A stretch of 64,000 nt of DNA from Nioella ostreopsis. Lineage in GTDB: Bacteria; Pseudomonadota; Alphaproteobacteria; Rhodobacterales; Rhodobacteraceae. Below are positions 27,388-36,843 of this stretch, piece by piece. The notes beneath the pieces are model-generated. The model had not been told where the DNA came from and made no database searches. It worked only from the letters and a program-made list of their open reading frames with translations. The stretch spans positions 1-64,000 of the forward strand of contig NZ_RCIQ01000001.1 of assembly GCF_004000255.1 (NCBI RefSeq). The letters are read 5' to 3'. The position numbers were made by a program, and so were the translations under genes. The number at the start of each line of letters is the position of its first letter. Position 1 is the stretch's first letter.

Positions 27388-28875
27388 ATGGTAACGAGAC
27401 GCGCATTCCTGGCTGGCACTTTCGCCGGTCTTGCGCAGGGCGCGTTCGCCTTGCCGCCCGAGGTATCCCGCATTCCGCTGCGCCGTCCCGACGGGTTCGA
27501 ACTGCGCACCCTTCCAAGTGCTGCGGACCTGATCGCGCGCGCCGATCTGGGGGGCGCGGTGTCCTGCGTGGTGGCCGACGCCAATACCGGCGAGGTGCTG
27601 GAGGCGGTGAACCCGCTTCTGGGCTTGCCGCCCGCCTCTGTCACCAAGGCGATGACAGCCGCCTATGCGCTGGACCGGCTCGGCCCCGGCTACCGGTTCC
27701 GCACGCAGCTGATTGCAGATGGTACCCTGTCGAACGGGCGGCTGGAGGGTGATTTGTGGCTGGTCGGCGGGGCCGATCCACTGCTGGACACCGACGCGCT
27801 GAATGCCATGGCGCGCGATCTGGCCGATGCCGGGGTGCGCGAGGTGACGGGGGCGTTCCGCGTGGCGTTCGGGGCAATCCCGCATGTCACGGCGATCGAC
27901 CCCGATCAACCGGGCCACGTTGGCTATAACCCTGCCATTTCGGGGCTGAACCTGAATTTCAACCGGGTGCATTTCGAATGGCAGCGCGGCGCGGAGGGCT
28001 ACTCCGTTTCCATGGATGCCCGGTCGGAATCGCTGCGCCCTCCGGTCTCGGTTGCGCGGATGCAGGTCGTGGATCGGGGCGCGCCCGTCTATGAATACGA
28101 GGCCACGGAAGACCGCGAGGAATGGAGCGTTGCGCGTGGTGCCCTGGGTGAGAACGGCGCGCGCTGGCTGCCGATCCGCCGCCCACATCTTTACGCCGCC
28201 GAGGTGTTTCAGGTGCTGGCCCGGGCGCGCGGCATTGTGCTGGAAACCGCAGAACCGGGTGAGGCCCCGCCCGAGGGCGCGCTTGTCATGGCCGAACATG
28301 TCTCGGAACCGCTGGAAGACATCTTGCGCGGCATGATGCGGTGGTCCACCAACCTGACGGCAGAAGTCGCGGGCCTGCTGGCAACGCAGGCGGGCGGGGT
28401 TCGACCCGAGGGTCTGGAGCAGTCCGCCGCGGAAATGGGTCGATGGATGCAGGACCGATTCGGTGTCCGGCACCAGAATTTTCTCGATCATTCGGGGTTG
28501 AGCGAAGACAGCCGGATCAGCACCCGCGAAATGGTGCGCGCTCTGGTTGGCACCGGGCCGAATGGTGGCCTGCGTCGGTTGATGAAGAATATCCCGATCC
28601 TCGACGATCAGGGCGCTCCGATTCCCGATCACCCGGTGCAGGTTGTGGCCAAGACCGGGACGCTCTACTTCGTTTCGACCCTTGCGGGCTTCGTCCGGGC
28701 GCCATCGGGCCGCGATCTGGCCTTTGCCGTCTTTTGCGGCGATCTGCCCCGGCGCACCACCTTCGATCCGTCACAGGAAGAACGCCCGCCCGGAGCCCGC
28801 GGCTACAACAGCCGCGCCAAGCGCTTGCAGCAGGATCTGATCCAGAGATGGGCACTGGTGCATGACCGGACCTGA
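27388..28875 (+). CDS. dacB: D-alanyl-D-alanine carboxypeptidase/endopeptidase (PBP4, S13 family)
   Basis: The 495-residue enzyme trims or cuts peptidoglycan peptides in the periplasm. Its active-site motifs are S84-V-T-K87, S320-T-N322 and K422-T-G424. The N-terminus MVTRRAFLAGTFAGLAQGAF has two arginines before a hydrophobic stretch, so export may be by Tat or Sec. ATG 27388 is preferred over upstream non-ATG starts, though its ribosome-binding site is weak. Confidence 0.93.
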   Translation: MVTRRAFLAGTFAGLAQGAFALPPEVSRIPLRRPDGFELRTLPSAADLIARADLGGAVSCVVADANTGEVLEAVNPLLGLPPASVTKAMTAAYALDRLGPGYRFRTQLIADGTLSNGRLEGDLWLVGGADPLLDTDALNAMARDLADAGVREVTGAFRVAFGAIPHVTAIDPDQPGHVGYNPAISGLNLNFNRVHFEWQRGAEGYSVSMDARSESLRPPVSVARMQVVDRGAPVYEYEATEDREEWSVARGALGENGARWLPIRRPHLYAAEVFQVLARARGIVLETAEPGEAPPEGALVMAEHVSEPLEDILRGMMRWSTNLTAEVAGLLATQAGGVRPEGLEQSAAEMGRWMQDRFGVRHQNFLDHSGLSEDSRISTREMVRALVGTGPNGGLRRLMKNIPILDDQGAPIPDHPVQVVAKTGTLYFVSTLAGFVRAPSGRDLAFAVFCGDLPRRTTFDPSQEERPPGARGYNSRAKRLQQDLIQRWALVHDRT

Positions 28876-28984
28876 CGCCTGGTCGCAAACAGACGCGACA
28901 GGGGGCGTTTTCTGACTTTGAATTCGCGGACGTCCACGCCGGGAATTGTGGCCGGACGACTACTGAAAAGATTGGAAAACCCGC

Positions 28985-30019
28985 GTGTCAGACGTCACAC
29001 AGCCAGCAATCGGGGTCGCTACCCCGCGCGCGATCGAGGGCATTTCCAGCGTTGTGCTGGGGATGTTCTTTTTCGTTGCGATGGACGGGATGATGAAATC
29101 GCTGCTGGAGGATTACAGCGTCTGGCAGTTGATCGTCACGCGCGGGGTCATGGCGGTGCTGGTGATGGTGCCAATGATCCTTTGGTTGAGGGGGGCGCAC
29201 CGGTTGTTCACGCCGTTATGGCGGCTGCACCTCTTGCGCGCCTTTCTGCTGGCCACCGGCTTTGCCGCCTTCTATGGCGCGTTTCCCTTCATGGGGCTGG
29301 CCGAGGTGTCTACCCTGTTCTTCTCGGCCCCGCTGATCATTGCCGTTCTGGCAGCGCTCTGGTTGGGGGAAACCATCGGCCCGCACAGAACGGGCGCCCT
29401 GATCGTGGGGTTCATTGGCGTCCTGATCGCGATGAACCCGACGGGAGACGCCTTCAGCTGGATCGCGGTGATGCCGCTGACCTGCGCGCTGTTCTACGCC
29501 ATTGCCCAGATCCTTGCCCGCCGGATCGGCGACCGCGAAACCACGCTTACCACGGCGCTATATACGCTGGTCTTTTCGGGGCTTTTGATCGTGCCCGTGG
29601 GTTGGTTGACCAACACGATCGTGCCGATCCCTGCGGAATTCACCCATTTGCAGTTCACCTGGGTCCTGCCGACAGGCTGGGAACTGGGGCGGCTCGGGCT
29701 GATGGGGGCGGTTGGGCTGATCGGGTATTTCCTGCTGACCCATGCCTATATGGTGACCTCGGCCAGCCTTGTGGCGCCCTTCGACTATATCTACCTGCCG
29801 ATCGCCTCGGTGATGGCCTACCTGCTATGGGGGGAAGTGCCCGGTGCCGCCACGCTGACGGGCATGGCGCTGATCATCGCCAGCGGGCTTTACCTCGGGT
29901 ATCGGGAGCTTCGTTCCTCACGCACGACGCTCAGCCCGCATCCGGTCGCCGAATCCTCGGTGGCACCGGGCAACCCGGTCGCCCCCATGACCGTGACGCA
30001 AGATGTGGAGAACGACTAG
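28985..30019 (+). CDS. DMT-superfamily (EamA) transporter with long C-terminal tail
   Basis: The 344-residue protein has ten predicted membrane segments in two EamA domains and a 40-residue hydrophilic tail. It starts at GTG 28985 (SDVTQPAIGV) after GGAAAA; no better start was found. It is probably an exporter of unknown substrate. It lies 110 bp after dacB on the same strand. Confidence 0.85.
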   Translation: MSDVTQPAIGVATPRAIEGISSVVLGMFFFVAMDGMMKSLLEDYSVWQLIVTRGVMAVLVMVPMILWLRGAHRLFTPLWRLHLLRAFLLATGFAAFYGAFPFMGLAEVSTLFFSAPLIIAVLAALWLGETIGPHRTGALIVGFIGVLIAMNPTGDAFSWIAVMPLTCALFYAIAQILARRIGDRETTLTTALYTLVFSGLLIVPVGWLTNTIVPIPAEFTHLQFTWVLPTGWELGRLGLMGAVGLIGYFLLTHAYMVTSASLVAPFDYIYLPIASVMAYLLWGEVPGAATLTGMALIIASGLYLGYRELRSSRTTLSPHPVAESSVAPGNPVAPMTVTQDVEND

Positions 30020-30028
30020 CCGACCGGA

Positions 30029-30448
30029 TCAGACCGTCATGTGCCGCGCCCGTGCACCGCGTTCGATGGCAGCTCCGTGCAGGCGGTCGATGTTCAGCTG
30101 ATAGCGGATTTCCTGCAGCATCTGCAATTCCGTCTGGCGCAGCAGCCCATCCGCGGCGGCCACGTCACAGGCCAGCGCATAGGCGGTTTCGAACAGGTGT
30201 TCGGGCAGCGCATCGGTGATCAGGCCGAACAGCGCATCGAGCCCGTCTTCCTCCTCCATCAGATCGAAGACGATCTGCGCGACAACGCCAAGCCGGTCGG
30301 CGTCGAAATCGGCGAACACCGGCAGGTGATCGACGATGCGTTCAATCGTGACCAGTTCCGATGTGCGGATGCTTTCATCCGATACCGAAACGGCGATCAT
30401 CAGCGCGACAAGCGCGTCCTGCGGGGAAAGAGGGGGCTGTTCGGTCAC
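30029..30448 (-). CDS. TerB-like tellurite-resistance family protein
   Basis: The 139-residue protein is all-helical with acidic residues, and segments DALVALMIAVSVSDESIRTSELVTI and CDVAAADGLLRQTELQML match the TerB fold. TerB-like proteins are linked to metal or stress responses, but no other ter gene is nearby. The start is a GTG at 30448 behind GGAAGG. Confidence 0.75.
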   Translation of the reverse strand: MTEQPPLSPQDALVALMIAVSVSDESIRTSELVTIERIVDHLPVFADFDADRLGVVAQIVFDLMEEEDGLDALFGLITDALPEHLFETAYALACDVAAADGLLRQTELQMLQEIRYQLNIDRLHGAAIERGARARHMTV

Positions 30449-30566
30449 GGGTCTTATGCCTTCCAATGCGGGTACCGGCCAGAGAGTAGGGTCAGCCGCG
30501 CATGGGGGCAAGAGGACGTGACGCCGCCGCGCCGGGGAATGCGGATTGCGCGGCGGCGTGTCTCGT

Positions 30567-31049
30567 TCAGGCGCTCGCGGCGCTGAAACGGTACTGGACG
30601 GAGTCGAAGCTGCCCTCGGCAAACCCGTAGGTGAAGCGCAGACCCTCAGGCCCCGCGACAACGCCATGTTCCGCACCGGCGGGCACATAGATCGCCACGC
30701 CTGCGGAGATGTTGTGCGGGACACCTTCGATGGTCACGACGCCAGACCCGTCGATGCCAAGATAGAACTCCGCCGGATCGTGGCGGTGTTGCAGCAGGGT
30801 GCCATGGGGGCCGAACTCGGCAATGCCCAGAACGAATTCACGCGGGACATCGGGGGTGCCGTTGATCAGCGTGCGCCAGGTGACGGTGCCATAAGTGGGA
30901 TCACCGCCCTCTTGTGCCACGTCATCGGCATGGATCGAAAAGGCCTCGCAAGAGGGCGGATAGGGGCTGTTGACGGCGGGGGCATGGGCGACGAAGGCCT
31001 CTTCCCGGTCGATAAGGGTTTCGGCGGCTGCGCTGGCGAACTGGGTCAT
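30567..31049 (-). CDS. Single-domain cupin protein, possible DddW-type DMSP lyase
   Basis: The 160-residue protein has a C-terminal cupin barrel with metal ligands H88 and H90 (QHRHDPAEFY), E94 and H128 (PAGAEHG). The spacing H-x-H-x3-E-x33-H is, from memory, the same as in the DMSP lyase DddW. As in the Ruegeria dddW locus a LysR regulator is transcribed divergently. Many other cupins share this motif, so the enzyme assignment is a hypothesis. It is cytosolic, without a signal peptide. Confidence 0.6.
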   Translation of the reverse strand: MTQFASAAAETLIDREEAFVAHAPAVNSPYPPSCEAFSIHADDVAQEGGDPTYGTVTWRTLINGTPDVPREFVLGIAEFGPHGTLLQHRHDPAEFYLGIDGSGVVTIEGVPHNISAGVAIYVPAGAEHGVVAGPEGLRFTYGFAEGSFDSVQYRFSAASA

Positions 31050-31085
31050 CGGGGGTGTCCTTCTTAGCCCGTGTGGTGGGCGGAG

Positions 31086-31113
31086 ATTGCGGATTGTCCC
31101 GTTGCTGCGCAAT
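31086..31113. promoter_or_regulatory. Inverted repeat in the cupin/LysR intergenic region
   Basis: ATTGCG and CGCAAT are separated by 16 bases in the 98-bp gap between the divergent cupin and LysR genes. LysR regulators commonly bind such dyads to control both directions. Only six bases per arm match. Confidence 0.4.
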
Positions 31114-31147
31114 GCGCTAAAGATGATCGGTAACATACGTTGAGGTT

Positions 31148-32041
31148 ATGATGTCTTCGCGCCTGCCCCCGTTCTCCGGCCTGACGGCCTTCTACGCCGC
31201 GGTGCGCCACGGTACACTGACCGGCGCAGCGCGGGAGCTGAACGTGTCACAACCCGCCGTGTCGCGCAGGATCGCCGCGCTGGAGCAGGATCTGGGCTGC
31301 CGCCTGTTCGACCGCAGTCACAAGCCGGCACGTTTGACCCAACAGGGGCGAGAGATGATGCGGGCCCTGCGAACCGGCTTTGGCCAGATCGAGGCCGCCG
31401 CCGAGACGATCCGCAGGGGCAATGCAAAGCGGGTGGTGACGGTGACGGGGCCGTCAGGGTTCGTCGGATTCTGGTTGATCCCGAAACTGGCGGAACTGGA
31501 GGCGGCCTTCCCGGAAGTGACGATTCGTATCATAAGCCAGGAGTATGGTGATCCGGATCGTCCAGGCGATATCTCGATCCGCTACGGGCTGGCAAGCGAA
31601 GCAGAACCTCTGGCCCGCCGTATTCTGGGGGATGAGGTCTTTCCAGTGGCCAGCCCGCACTACCTGTCGCGCCACGCCAGCCCGCCCGACCTGTCGAAAC
31701 TTACCCTGCTGACGATGGAATCGGCCCGTCAGCACTGGCATGACTGGCCAAGCTGGTGCGAAGCGGCGGGCATGCGCATGCCCGATGGCGTGCGGCAGCT
31801 TGACTTCAATTCCTACGCGATGCTGGTCAACGCGGCCTTGGCGGGGCAGGGGGTGTGCCTGTGCTGGTCGGGCCTCTTGGACAGTTTCCTGAGCACCGGC
31901 GCGATGGTGCGGCTCGACGGGCCGTCTGCGCGGTCGGTGCGGGGCTATTTCATCACCCGCCGCGACGGGTTGGCCGCCAATGAGGAAGTGATGCGCATAC
32001 ATGACTGGATCGTCGCGGAAGCCACGATTCAAGGGGGCTGA
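31148..32041 (+). CDS. LysR-family transcriptional regulator (GcvA-like)
   Basis: The 297-residue protein has an N-terminal winged helix (LTGAARELNVSQPAVSRRIAALEQDLGCRLFDR) and a substrate-binding domain with the GcvA-type LDFNSYAMLVNAALAGQGVCLC. It is divergent from the cupin gene and likely regulates it. The first of two ATG codons is annotated; 31151 is the alternative. Confidence 0.9.
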   Translation: MMSSRLPPFSGLTAFYAAVRHGTLTGAARELNVSQPAVSRRIAALEQDLGCRLFDRSHKPARLTQQGREMMRALRTGFGQIEAAAETIRRGNAKRVVTVTGPSGFVGFWLIPKLAELEAAFPEVTIRIISQEYGDPDRPGDISIRYGLASEAEPLARRILGDEVFPVASPHYLSRHASPPDLSKLTLLTMESARQHWHDWPSWCEAAGMRMPDGVRQLDFNSYAMLVNAALAGQGVCLCWSGLLDSFLSTGAMVRLDGPSARSVRGYFITRRDGLAANEEVMRIHDWIVAEATIQGG

Positions 32042-32123
32042 ATGTTGACCCCGCGCCCCGCCCGCCCTAGGAAGCGGCGGGTTTCGGCGTATGGTGCGCC
32101 ACCCGCCCGTTCTGGAGAATGAA

Positions 32124-33770
32124 ATGTCTGATCTGCGCGACGTTGCAATGAGCTCGAAAGCATGGCCCTTCGAAGAAGCGCGCCGGGTGCTCAAACGCTA
32201 CGAAAAGACGCCGCCGGAAAAGGGCTATGTGCTGTTCGAAACCGGCTATGGCCCCTCGGGCCTGCCGCATATCGGCACCTTCGGGGAGGTGCTGCGCACG
32301 ACGATGATCCGAAACGCCTTCGAGGTGATTTCGGATATCCCCACCAAGCTTATTTGCTTTTCCGACGATCTGGACGGCATGCGGAAAGTGCCGGGCAATG
32401 TGCCCGATCAGGAGATGCTGAAAGAGCATCTGCAGAAGCCGCTGACCTCGGTGCCCGATCCGTTCGGCACGCATGACAGCTTTGGCGATCACAACAACGC
32501 CATGCTGCGCCGGTTCCTTGATACGTTCGGGTTTGAGTATGAATTCTACTCGGCCACCGAATTCTATCGCTCGGGCCAGTTCGATACGATCCTGCTGCGC
32601 GCGGCGGAACGCTATGACGCGCTGATGAAGGTTATGCTGAAAAGCCTGCGCGAGGAGCGTCGGCAGACCTATTCCATCTTCCTGCCGATCCACCCGGAAA
32701 CGGGGCGGGTGCTCTATGTGCCGATGAAGAATGTGGATGCCGAGAATGGCACGATCACCTTTGACGACGAGGATGGCCGCGAATGGACGCTGCCTGTCAC
32801 CGGCGGCAATGTGAAGCTGCAATGGAAGCCCGATTTCGGTGCCCGTTGGGCCGCGCTTGGCGTGGACTTTGAAATGTATGGCAAAGACCATTCGACCAAC
32901 ACGCCGATCTATGACGCGATCTGCCGGATCCTGGGCGAGCCCGCGCCGGAGCATTTCACCTATGAACTGTTCCTTGATGATCAGGGGCAGAAAATCTCCA
33001 AATCCTCGGGCAACGGGATTTCGATCGATGAATGGCTGACCTATGCGTCGACGGAATCCTTGAGCTACTTCATGTATCTCAAGCCGAAGACCGCGAAGCG
33101 GCTTTACTTCGACGTGATCCCCAAGGCGGTGGATGAGTATCACCAGCAACTGAACGCCTATCACACTCAAAACGCTGAACAAAAACTGGCCAATCCGGTC
33201 TATCACATCCACGCGGGCGAGGTGCCGGTCAGCACGATGGTGGTGCCGTTCGCGATGCTGTTGAACCTCGCCAGCGTGTCGGGTGCGGAGGAGAAGTCGA
33301 AGCTCTGGGGCTTCATCCAGCGCTATGCGCCGGAGGCGAGCCCGGAGGGCAACCCGGACCTCGATCAGGCGGCGGGTTTTGCGATCCGCTATTACAACGA
33401 TTTCGTGAAGCCGACGCGTGCCTTCCGCCTTGCCGATGACAAGGAAAAAGCGGCGATGGAGGAGTTGCTGGTGTGCCTCGGTGATGCCGACAAAGCCCTT
33501 GATGTCATTGCCAGAAAGAACGCCGAGGCGGGCCGGGACGATCCGCTGCCGGAGGTTGATTGGACCGACGATGAATTCCTGCAGTCCATCGTTTTTGCCA
33601 TCGGCAAGACACACGGGTTCGAGCCGCTGCGCGACTGGTTCAAGGCGCTCTATGAGGTCTGCCTTGGCGCGTCTCAGGGGCCGCGCTTCGGCGGCTTTAT
33701 CGCGCTTTACGGGATCGAGGAAAGCAAGCAGCTGATCCGCGACGCGCTGGACGGAAAGCTGGCCAGCTGA
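32124..33770 (+). CDS. lysK: Lysyl-tRNA synthetase, class I
   Basis: The 548-residue enzyme is the archaeal-type class I LysRS found in many alphaproteobacteria in place of class II LysS. The class I motifs are PHIG at residues 48-51 (HIGH) and KISKS at 290-294 (KMSKS). The start at 32124 follows GGAGA. A 65-bp dispersed repeat starts one base after the stop codon. Confidence 0.96.
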   Translation: MSDLRDVAMSSKAWPFEEARRVLKRYEKTPPEKGYVLFETGYGPSGLPHIGTFGEVLRTTMIRNAFEVISDIPTKLICFSDDLDGMRKVPGNVPDQEMLKEHLQKPLTSVPDPFGTHDSFGDHNNAMLRRFLDTFGFEYEFYSATEFYRSGQFDTILLRAAERYDALMKVMLKSLREERRQTYSIFLPIHPETGRVLYVPMKNVDAENGTITFDDEDGREWTLPVTGGNVKLQWKPDFGARWAALGVDFEMYGKDHSTNTPIYDAICRILGEPAPEHFTYELFLDDQGQKISKSSGNGISIDEWLTYASTESLSYFMYLKPKTAKRLYFDVIPKAVDEYHQQLNAYHTQNAEQKLANPVYHIHAGEVPVSTMVVPFAMLLNLASVSGAEEKSKLWGFIQRYAPEASPEGNPDLDQAAGFAIRYYNDFVKPTRAFRLADDKEKAAMEELLVCLGDADKALDVIARKNAEAGRDDPLPEVDWTDDEFLQSIVFAIGKTHGFEPLRDWFKALYEVCLGASQGPRFGGFIALYGIEESKQLIRDALDGKLAS

Positions 33771-33771
33771 C

Positions 33772-33836
33772 GCCAAAAACAGGGGGGTGCCATGCGTACA
33801 CCCCCTGTGCACCCCCCGTACACCCCCCGTGCAGAC
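33772..33836. repeat. 65-bp dispersed repeat, copy A (after lysK)
   Basis: The segment from GCCAAAAACAGGGGGG to CCCCCCGTGCAGAC matches 62642-62706 at 64 of 65 positions. Inside it GTACACCCCC/GTGCACCCCC-like units alternate, and CAGGGGGGTG can pair with CACCCCCTG. Read on the minus strand, the hairpin is followed by five T. It begins one base after the lysK stop. Confidence 0.9.
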
Positions 33837-33943
33837 GGAGTCCGGTTTCGCTGTTGCACCGGCGTTCTGCCTTTCCGGCCCGATTTGACCTTGGTCGCAT
33901 CCGCACTACCATTCTCCTGACGCCTGTAGATGGGAGGACCGGA

Positions 33944-34357
33944 ATGCGCCGCCTTATCCTAGCCCTCATCCTGACAATGGCCCCTGTGCTGGCCACAGGG
34001 CAGGAGCGGCTGCCCGCCAATCCCGATATCGAGAGCACCATCCAGAGCCAGCTCGATGCGTTTTCGACCGGCAATGTCTTCACCGCCTGGACCTTCGCCA
34101 GTCCGACCATCCAGCAGATGTTCCAGCACCCGATGTATTTCGGGGCGATGGTGGAACGCGGCTATCCGATGGTCTGGCAGCCGGGGGAAACAACCTATCT
34201 GGGCTTGCGGGAAGAGGGCGACAGGCTGGTCCAGCAAGTGCAGATCCTTGACCCGACGGGCCGGGGGCATCTGCTGGAGTACGAGATGGTGCAGATCGAC
34301 GGCCGTTGGCGCATTGCGGGCGTGACCGTGCTGCGCGGTCAGCATCTGGGGGTGTGA
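33944..34357 (+). CDS. Secreted DUF4864-type protein
   Basis: The 137-residue protein has a signal peptide (MRRLILALILTMAPVLATGQ) and a small NTF2-like domain (IESTIQSQLDAFSTGNVFTAWTFASPTIQQMF, ending WRIAGVTVLR), as in DUF4864. Likely periplasmic. The start follows GGGAGG. A CtrA-type box lies just past its stop codon and belongs to the next gene. Confidence 0.75.
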   Translation: MRRLILALILTMAPVLATGQERLPANPDIESTIQSQLDAFSTGNVFTAWTFASPTIQQMFQHPMYFGAMVERGYPMVWQPGETTYLGLREEGDRLVQQVQILDPTGRGHLLEYEMVQIDGRWRIAGVTVLRGQHLGV

Positions 34358-34371
34358 AACCTTCGCCGCGG

Positions 34372-34387
34372 TTAACCGCTTTTTAAC
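34372..34387 (+). promoter_or_regulatory. CtrA-type box upstream of the tailspike-like gene
   Basis: TTAA-CCGCTTT-TTAAC matches the CtrA consensus TTAA-N7-TTAAC exactly. It lies 155 bp before the start of the beta-helix gene and 15 bp after the preceding stop codon. CtrA is the alphaproteobacterial regulator of motility, pili and gene-transfer agents in this family. Confidence 0.65.
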
Positions 34388-34541
34388 TCTGTCCCTGTAA
34401 GTCTGGGCGTCAACCGGGCCTGACCAAGCGCCCGGCGCTTTCCTGAAAGTCGTGAACAATCGAGACACCCCTCGGGCCAGACGCCGCCCGCAGGGGTCAA
34501 AGGCGTGGGCTCTGCCCATGCGTGAGCAAAAGGGGTTTGAC

Positions 34542-36839
34542 ATGAACCAAGTGATCACCGACGGGCTGAACCTGATGCCGCCGGAATTTTCCGAGGGGCT
34601 CTCTGTCTGGAGCCGGGAGGACGGCACGCCCGGCACCGATACCTGGGCCACATCCGGCTTTGGAGTGCTGGTGCCGGCGGATCAGGATTTCGGCACCTGT
34701 CTGGAGATCCTGAAGACCGAAACGATCACGCGCGTCCGCTACATGGCGGAAACGCCGATGCTGCCGGGGCTGTATCTGCGTATCTCGGCGCGGGTGAAAT
34801 CGTTGTCGGGCACCATCCCGTCCGTGCGGATCGCAGGGTGGGCCGGGCAGGCCAACAATACCCATGTCTCAGGCGTGGTCGAAACCGGCCCGACAACGGC
34901 GATGACCGCCTATGGCGAGGTGGTGACCGCCTCGGCCATTGTCGGCATCGGGGATCGCAGCGGCGTCGACATGGCCTGGGGCGAGGATGCCGCCTATGGG
35001 CATTTCGGGCTGGATCTGACCGGTGGCAATGGCGGTACGGTGCGCATTGAATCGATCAAGATCGAGGATGTCACCCACGTCTTCCTGCGCAAGATGATGG
35101 ACTGGGTGGATGTGAAGGATTTCGGCGCGGCGGGCGATGGCGTGACCGATGACAGCGGTGCCTTTGCCGCCGCTGATGCCGCCGCTGCCGGGCGTGAGCT
35201 GTTGGTCAGCGAAGGCACCTATCGGATCGCGTCGAACCTGACGCTGCAATCGCCGGTGCGTTTCCAGGGCCAGCTGGACATGCCCGATAGCGCGCGGCTG
35301 GTGCTGGCTGGCAGTTTCAACCTGCCTGCCTATGCGGATGCGTTCGGGGGCGATGAGTTGCAGGGGTTCAAGAAGGCCTTTCAGGCGATGCTGAACCATG
35401 GTGACCACGAAAGCCTCGACATGATGGGGCGCAGGGTGCAACTGGACGGGCCGATTGATATGGCCGCCGTGGTGGGCAACAAGGTGAGCTATGCCAACAG
35501 GCGGGTGATCCGCAACGGGCAGTTCAGCTGCCTGCCCAGTTCCAACTGGGATGACGAGGTGCACACCGCAACGGGCACCTGGACCGTGGCCAACCCGAGC
35601 CGGCTGGACAATGTGGCCAATGCAGGCTCCATCCCCATTGGCTCGCTGGTGACGGCCGCGCAAGGTGTGGGGCGCGAGATCTATGTGCGGGATGTGAATG
35701 CCGCCAACAACCAGGTGTTCCTGTCGTCGCCATTGGGTGTGCCACCATCGAGCCAGACCTATACCTTCACCCGGTTCAAATACATCATGGATTTCGTGGG
35801 GTTCGAGAACCTGCAACGCTTCGTGCTGGAGGATGTGGAGTTCCTCTGCGCCGGGGCGGCCAGTGGCATCATGTTGCCGCGTGGCGGGCTGATCTTTCAT
35901 GTGAAGGACTGTTTCTTCACCGGCCCCAAGGATCGGGGGATTACCTCCTGCGACCAGGGCTGCGCGGGGATGCTGATCGACCGTTGTCAGTTCCTGTCCA
36001 ATGAACAGCTGCTGCGGGTTCAGGACCGCACGACGATTGCTTTCAACACCAATGCCAATGACACCAAGATCCGCGACAACCGCGCGGTGAAGTTCCGTCA
36101 TTTCGGGGTGTTCGGCGGCAATGGCAACCTGATCACCGGGAACCACTGGTTCCAGGGGGATAACGAGCCCGACGGCCAGATCAGCGCCGGGATCGTGCTG
36201 ACCAATACAAACGTCAAGACCACGATCATCGGGAACTACGTGGACAACAGCTATATCGAATGGGCCAATGAACATGACCCGGCGCCCGAGATGTCGGGGG
36301 AGTATTCCTTTGGCGGGCTGACCATCAACGGCAATATCTTCACCGCGAACGGGATTGCCAGCTGGTCGAACTTCATCCTGATCCGGCCGCATGGTCCGGG
36401 GCATTACATCAACGGGCTGTCGATCTGTGACAATGTCTTCAAGCATCTCAATGGCGGGGCGCTGGATTCGGTCGATGACGTGGACGATTCGATTGCGCCT
36501 TTGGATGGCAGCCGCACCGCGAATTTCCTGATGACGGGCAATGTCTATCACGGGATCACCAAGAACTCGCAAAACCCGGTGACGGTGAAGGTGACGGAGA
36601 ACAGCGATCTCGACGTGTGGGAGGTCGATCTGCGCGACTGGCTGCCGTTCGAGACCGAGGCGCGCGTGGCGGTGGCGGTGATGCCAGAGGGCGCGGTGCG
36701 GTCGGTGTCGAACGTCGCCGTCTACACGATGCCCTATGCCACCACGCGGCACGGGGTCGGGCGCGGATCGGTGCGGCTGAACTGGTCGCAGCCGGTGCAT
36801 GGCTCGGTCCAGCTGACGGCGCGGTGCGATACGGTCTGA
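34542..36839 (+). CDS. Tailspike-like right-handed beta-helix protein (pectate lyase 3 domain)
   Basis: The 765-residue protein has no signal peptide. Residues 1-185 form a beta-rich domain (SVWSREDGTPGTDTW). The pectate-lyase-3 signature VDVKDFGAAGDGVTDDSGAF appears at about 190-208. Parallel beta-helix strands follow to about residue 680, and a small C-terminal domain ends the protein. This layout is that of phage tailspikes that bind or cut surface polysaccharide. It follows AAGGGG and a CtrA-type box. Possible roles are a gene-transfer-agent or tailocin spike, or an adhesin; no phage gene is adjacent. Confidence 0.75.
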   Translation: MNQVITDGLNLMPPEFSEGLSVWSREDGTPGTDTWATSGFGVLVPADQDFGTCLEILKTETITRVRYMAETPMLPGLYLRISARVKSLSGTIPSVRIAGWAGQANNTHVSGVVETGPTTAMTAYGEVVTASAIVGIGDRSGVDMAWGEDAAYGHFGLDLTGGNGGTVRIESIKIEDVTHVFLRKMMDWVDVKDFGAAGDGVTDDSGAFAAADAAAAGRELLVSEGTYRIASNLTLQSPVRFQGQLDMPDSARLVLAGSFNLPAYADAFGGDELQGFKKAFQAMLNHGDHESLDMMGRRVQLDGPIDMAAVVGNKVSYANRRVIRNGQFSCLPSSNWDDEVHTATGTWTVANPSRLDNVANAGSIPIGSLVTAAQGVGREIYVRDVNAANNQVFLSSPLGVPPSSQTYTFTRFKYIMDFVGFENLQRFVLEDVEFLCAGAASGIMLPRGGLIFHVKDCFFTGPKDRGITSCDQGCAGMLIDRCQFLSNEQLLRVQDRTTIAFNTNANDTKIRDNRAVKFRHFGVFGGNGNLITGNHWFQGDNEPDGQISAGIVLTNTNVKTTIIGNYVDNSYIEWANEHDPAPEMSGEYSFGGLTINGNIFTANGIASWSNFILIRPHGPGHYINGLSICDNVFKHLNGGALDSVDDVDDSIAPLDGSRTANFLMTGNVYHGITKNSQNPVTVKVTENSDLDVWEVDLRDWLPFETEARVAVAVMPEGAVRSVSNVAVYTMPYATTRHGVGRGSVRLNWSQPVHGSVQLTARCDTV

Positions 36840-36843
36840 CGGC

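Noticed and set aside
33772-33836. The repeat as an ordinary terminator of lysK and polA
   Set aside because: On the plus strand the hairpin is followed by GC-rich sequence, not T. The T-run is on the minus strand, so it does not explain plus-strand termination.
34542-36839. Prophage or complete gene-transfer-agent cluster around the tailspike-like gene
   Set aside because: No capsid, portal, terminase, tail or integrase gene is found in the window.
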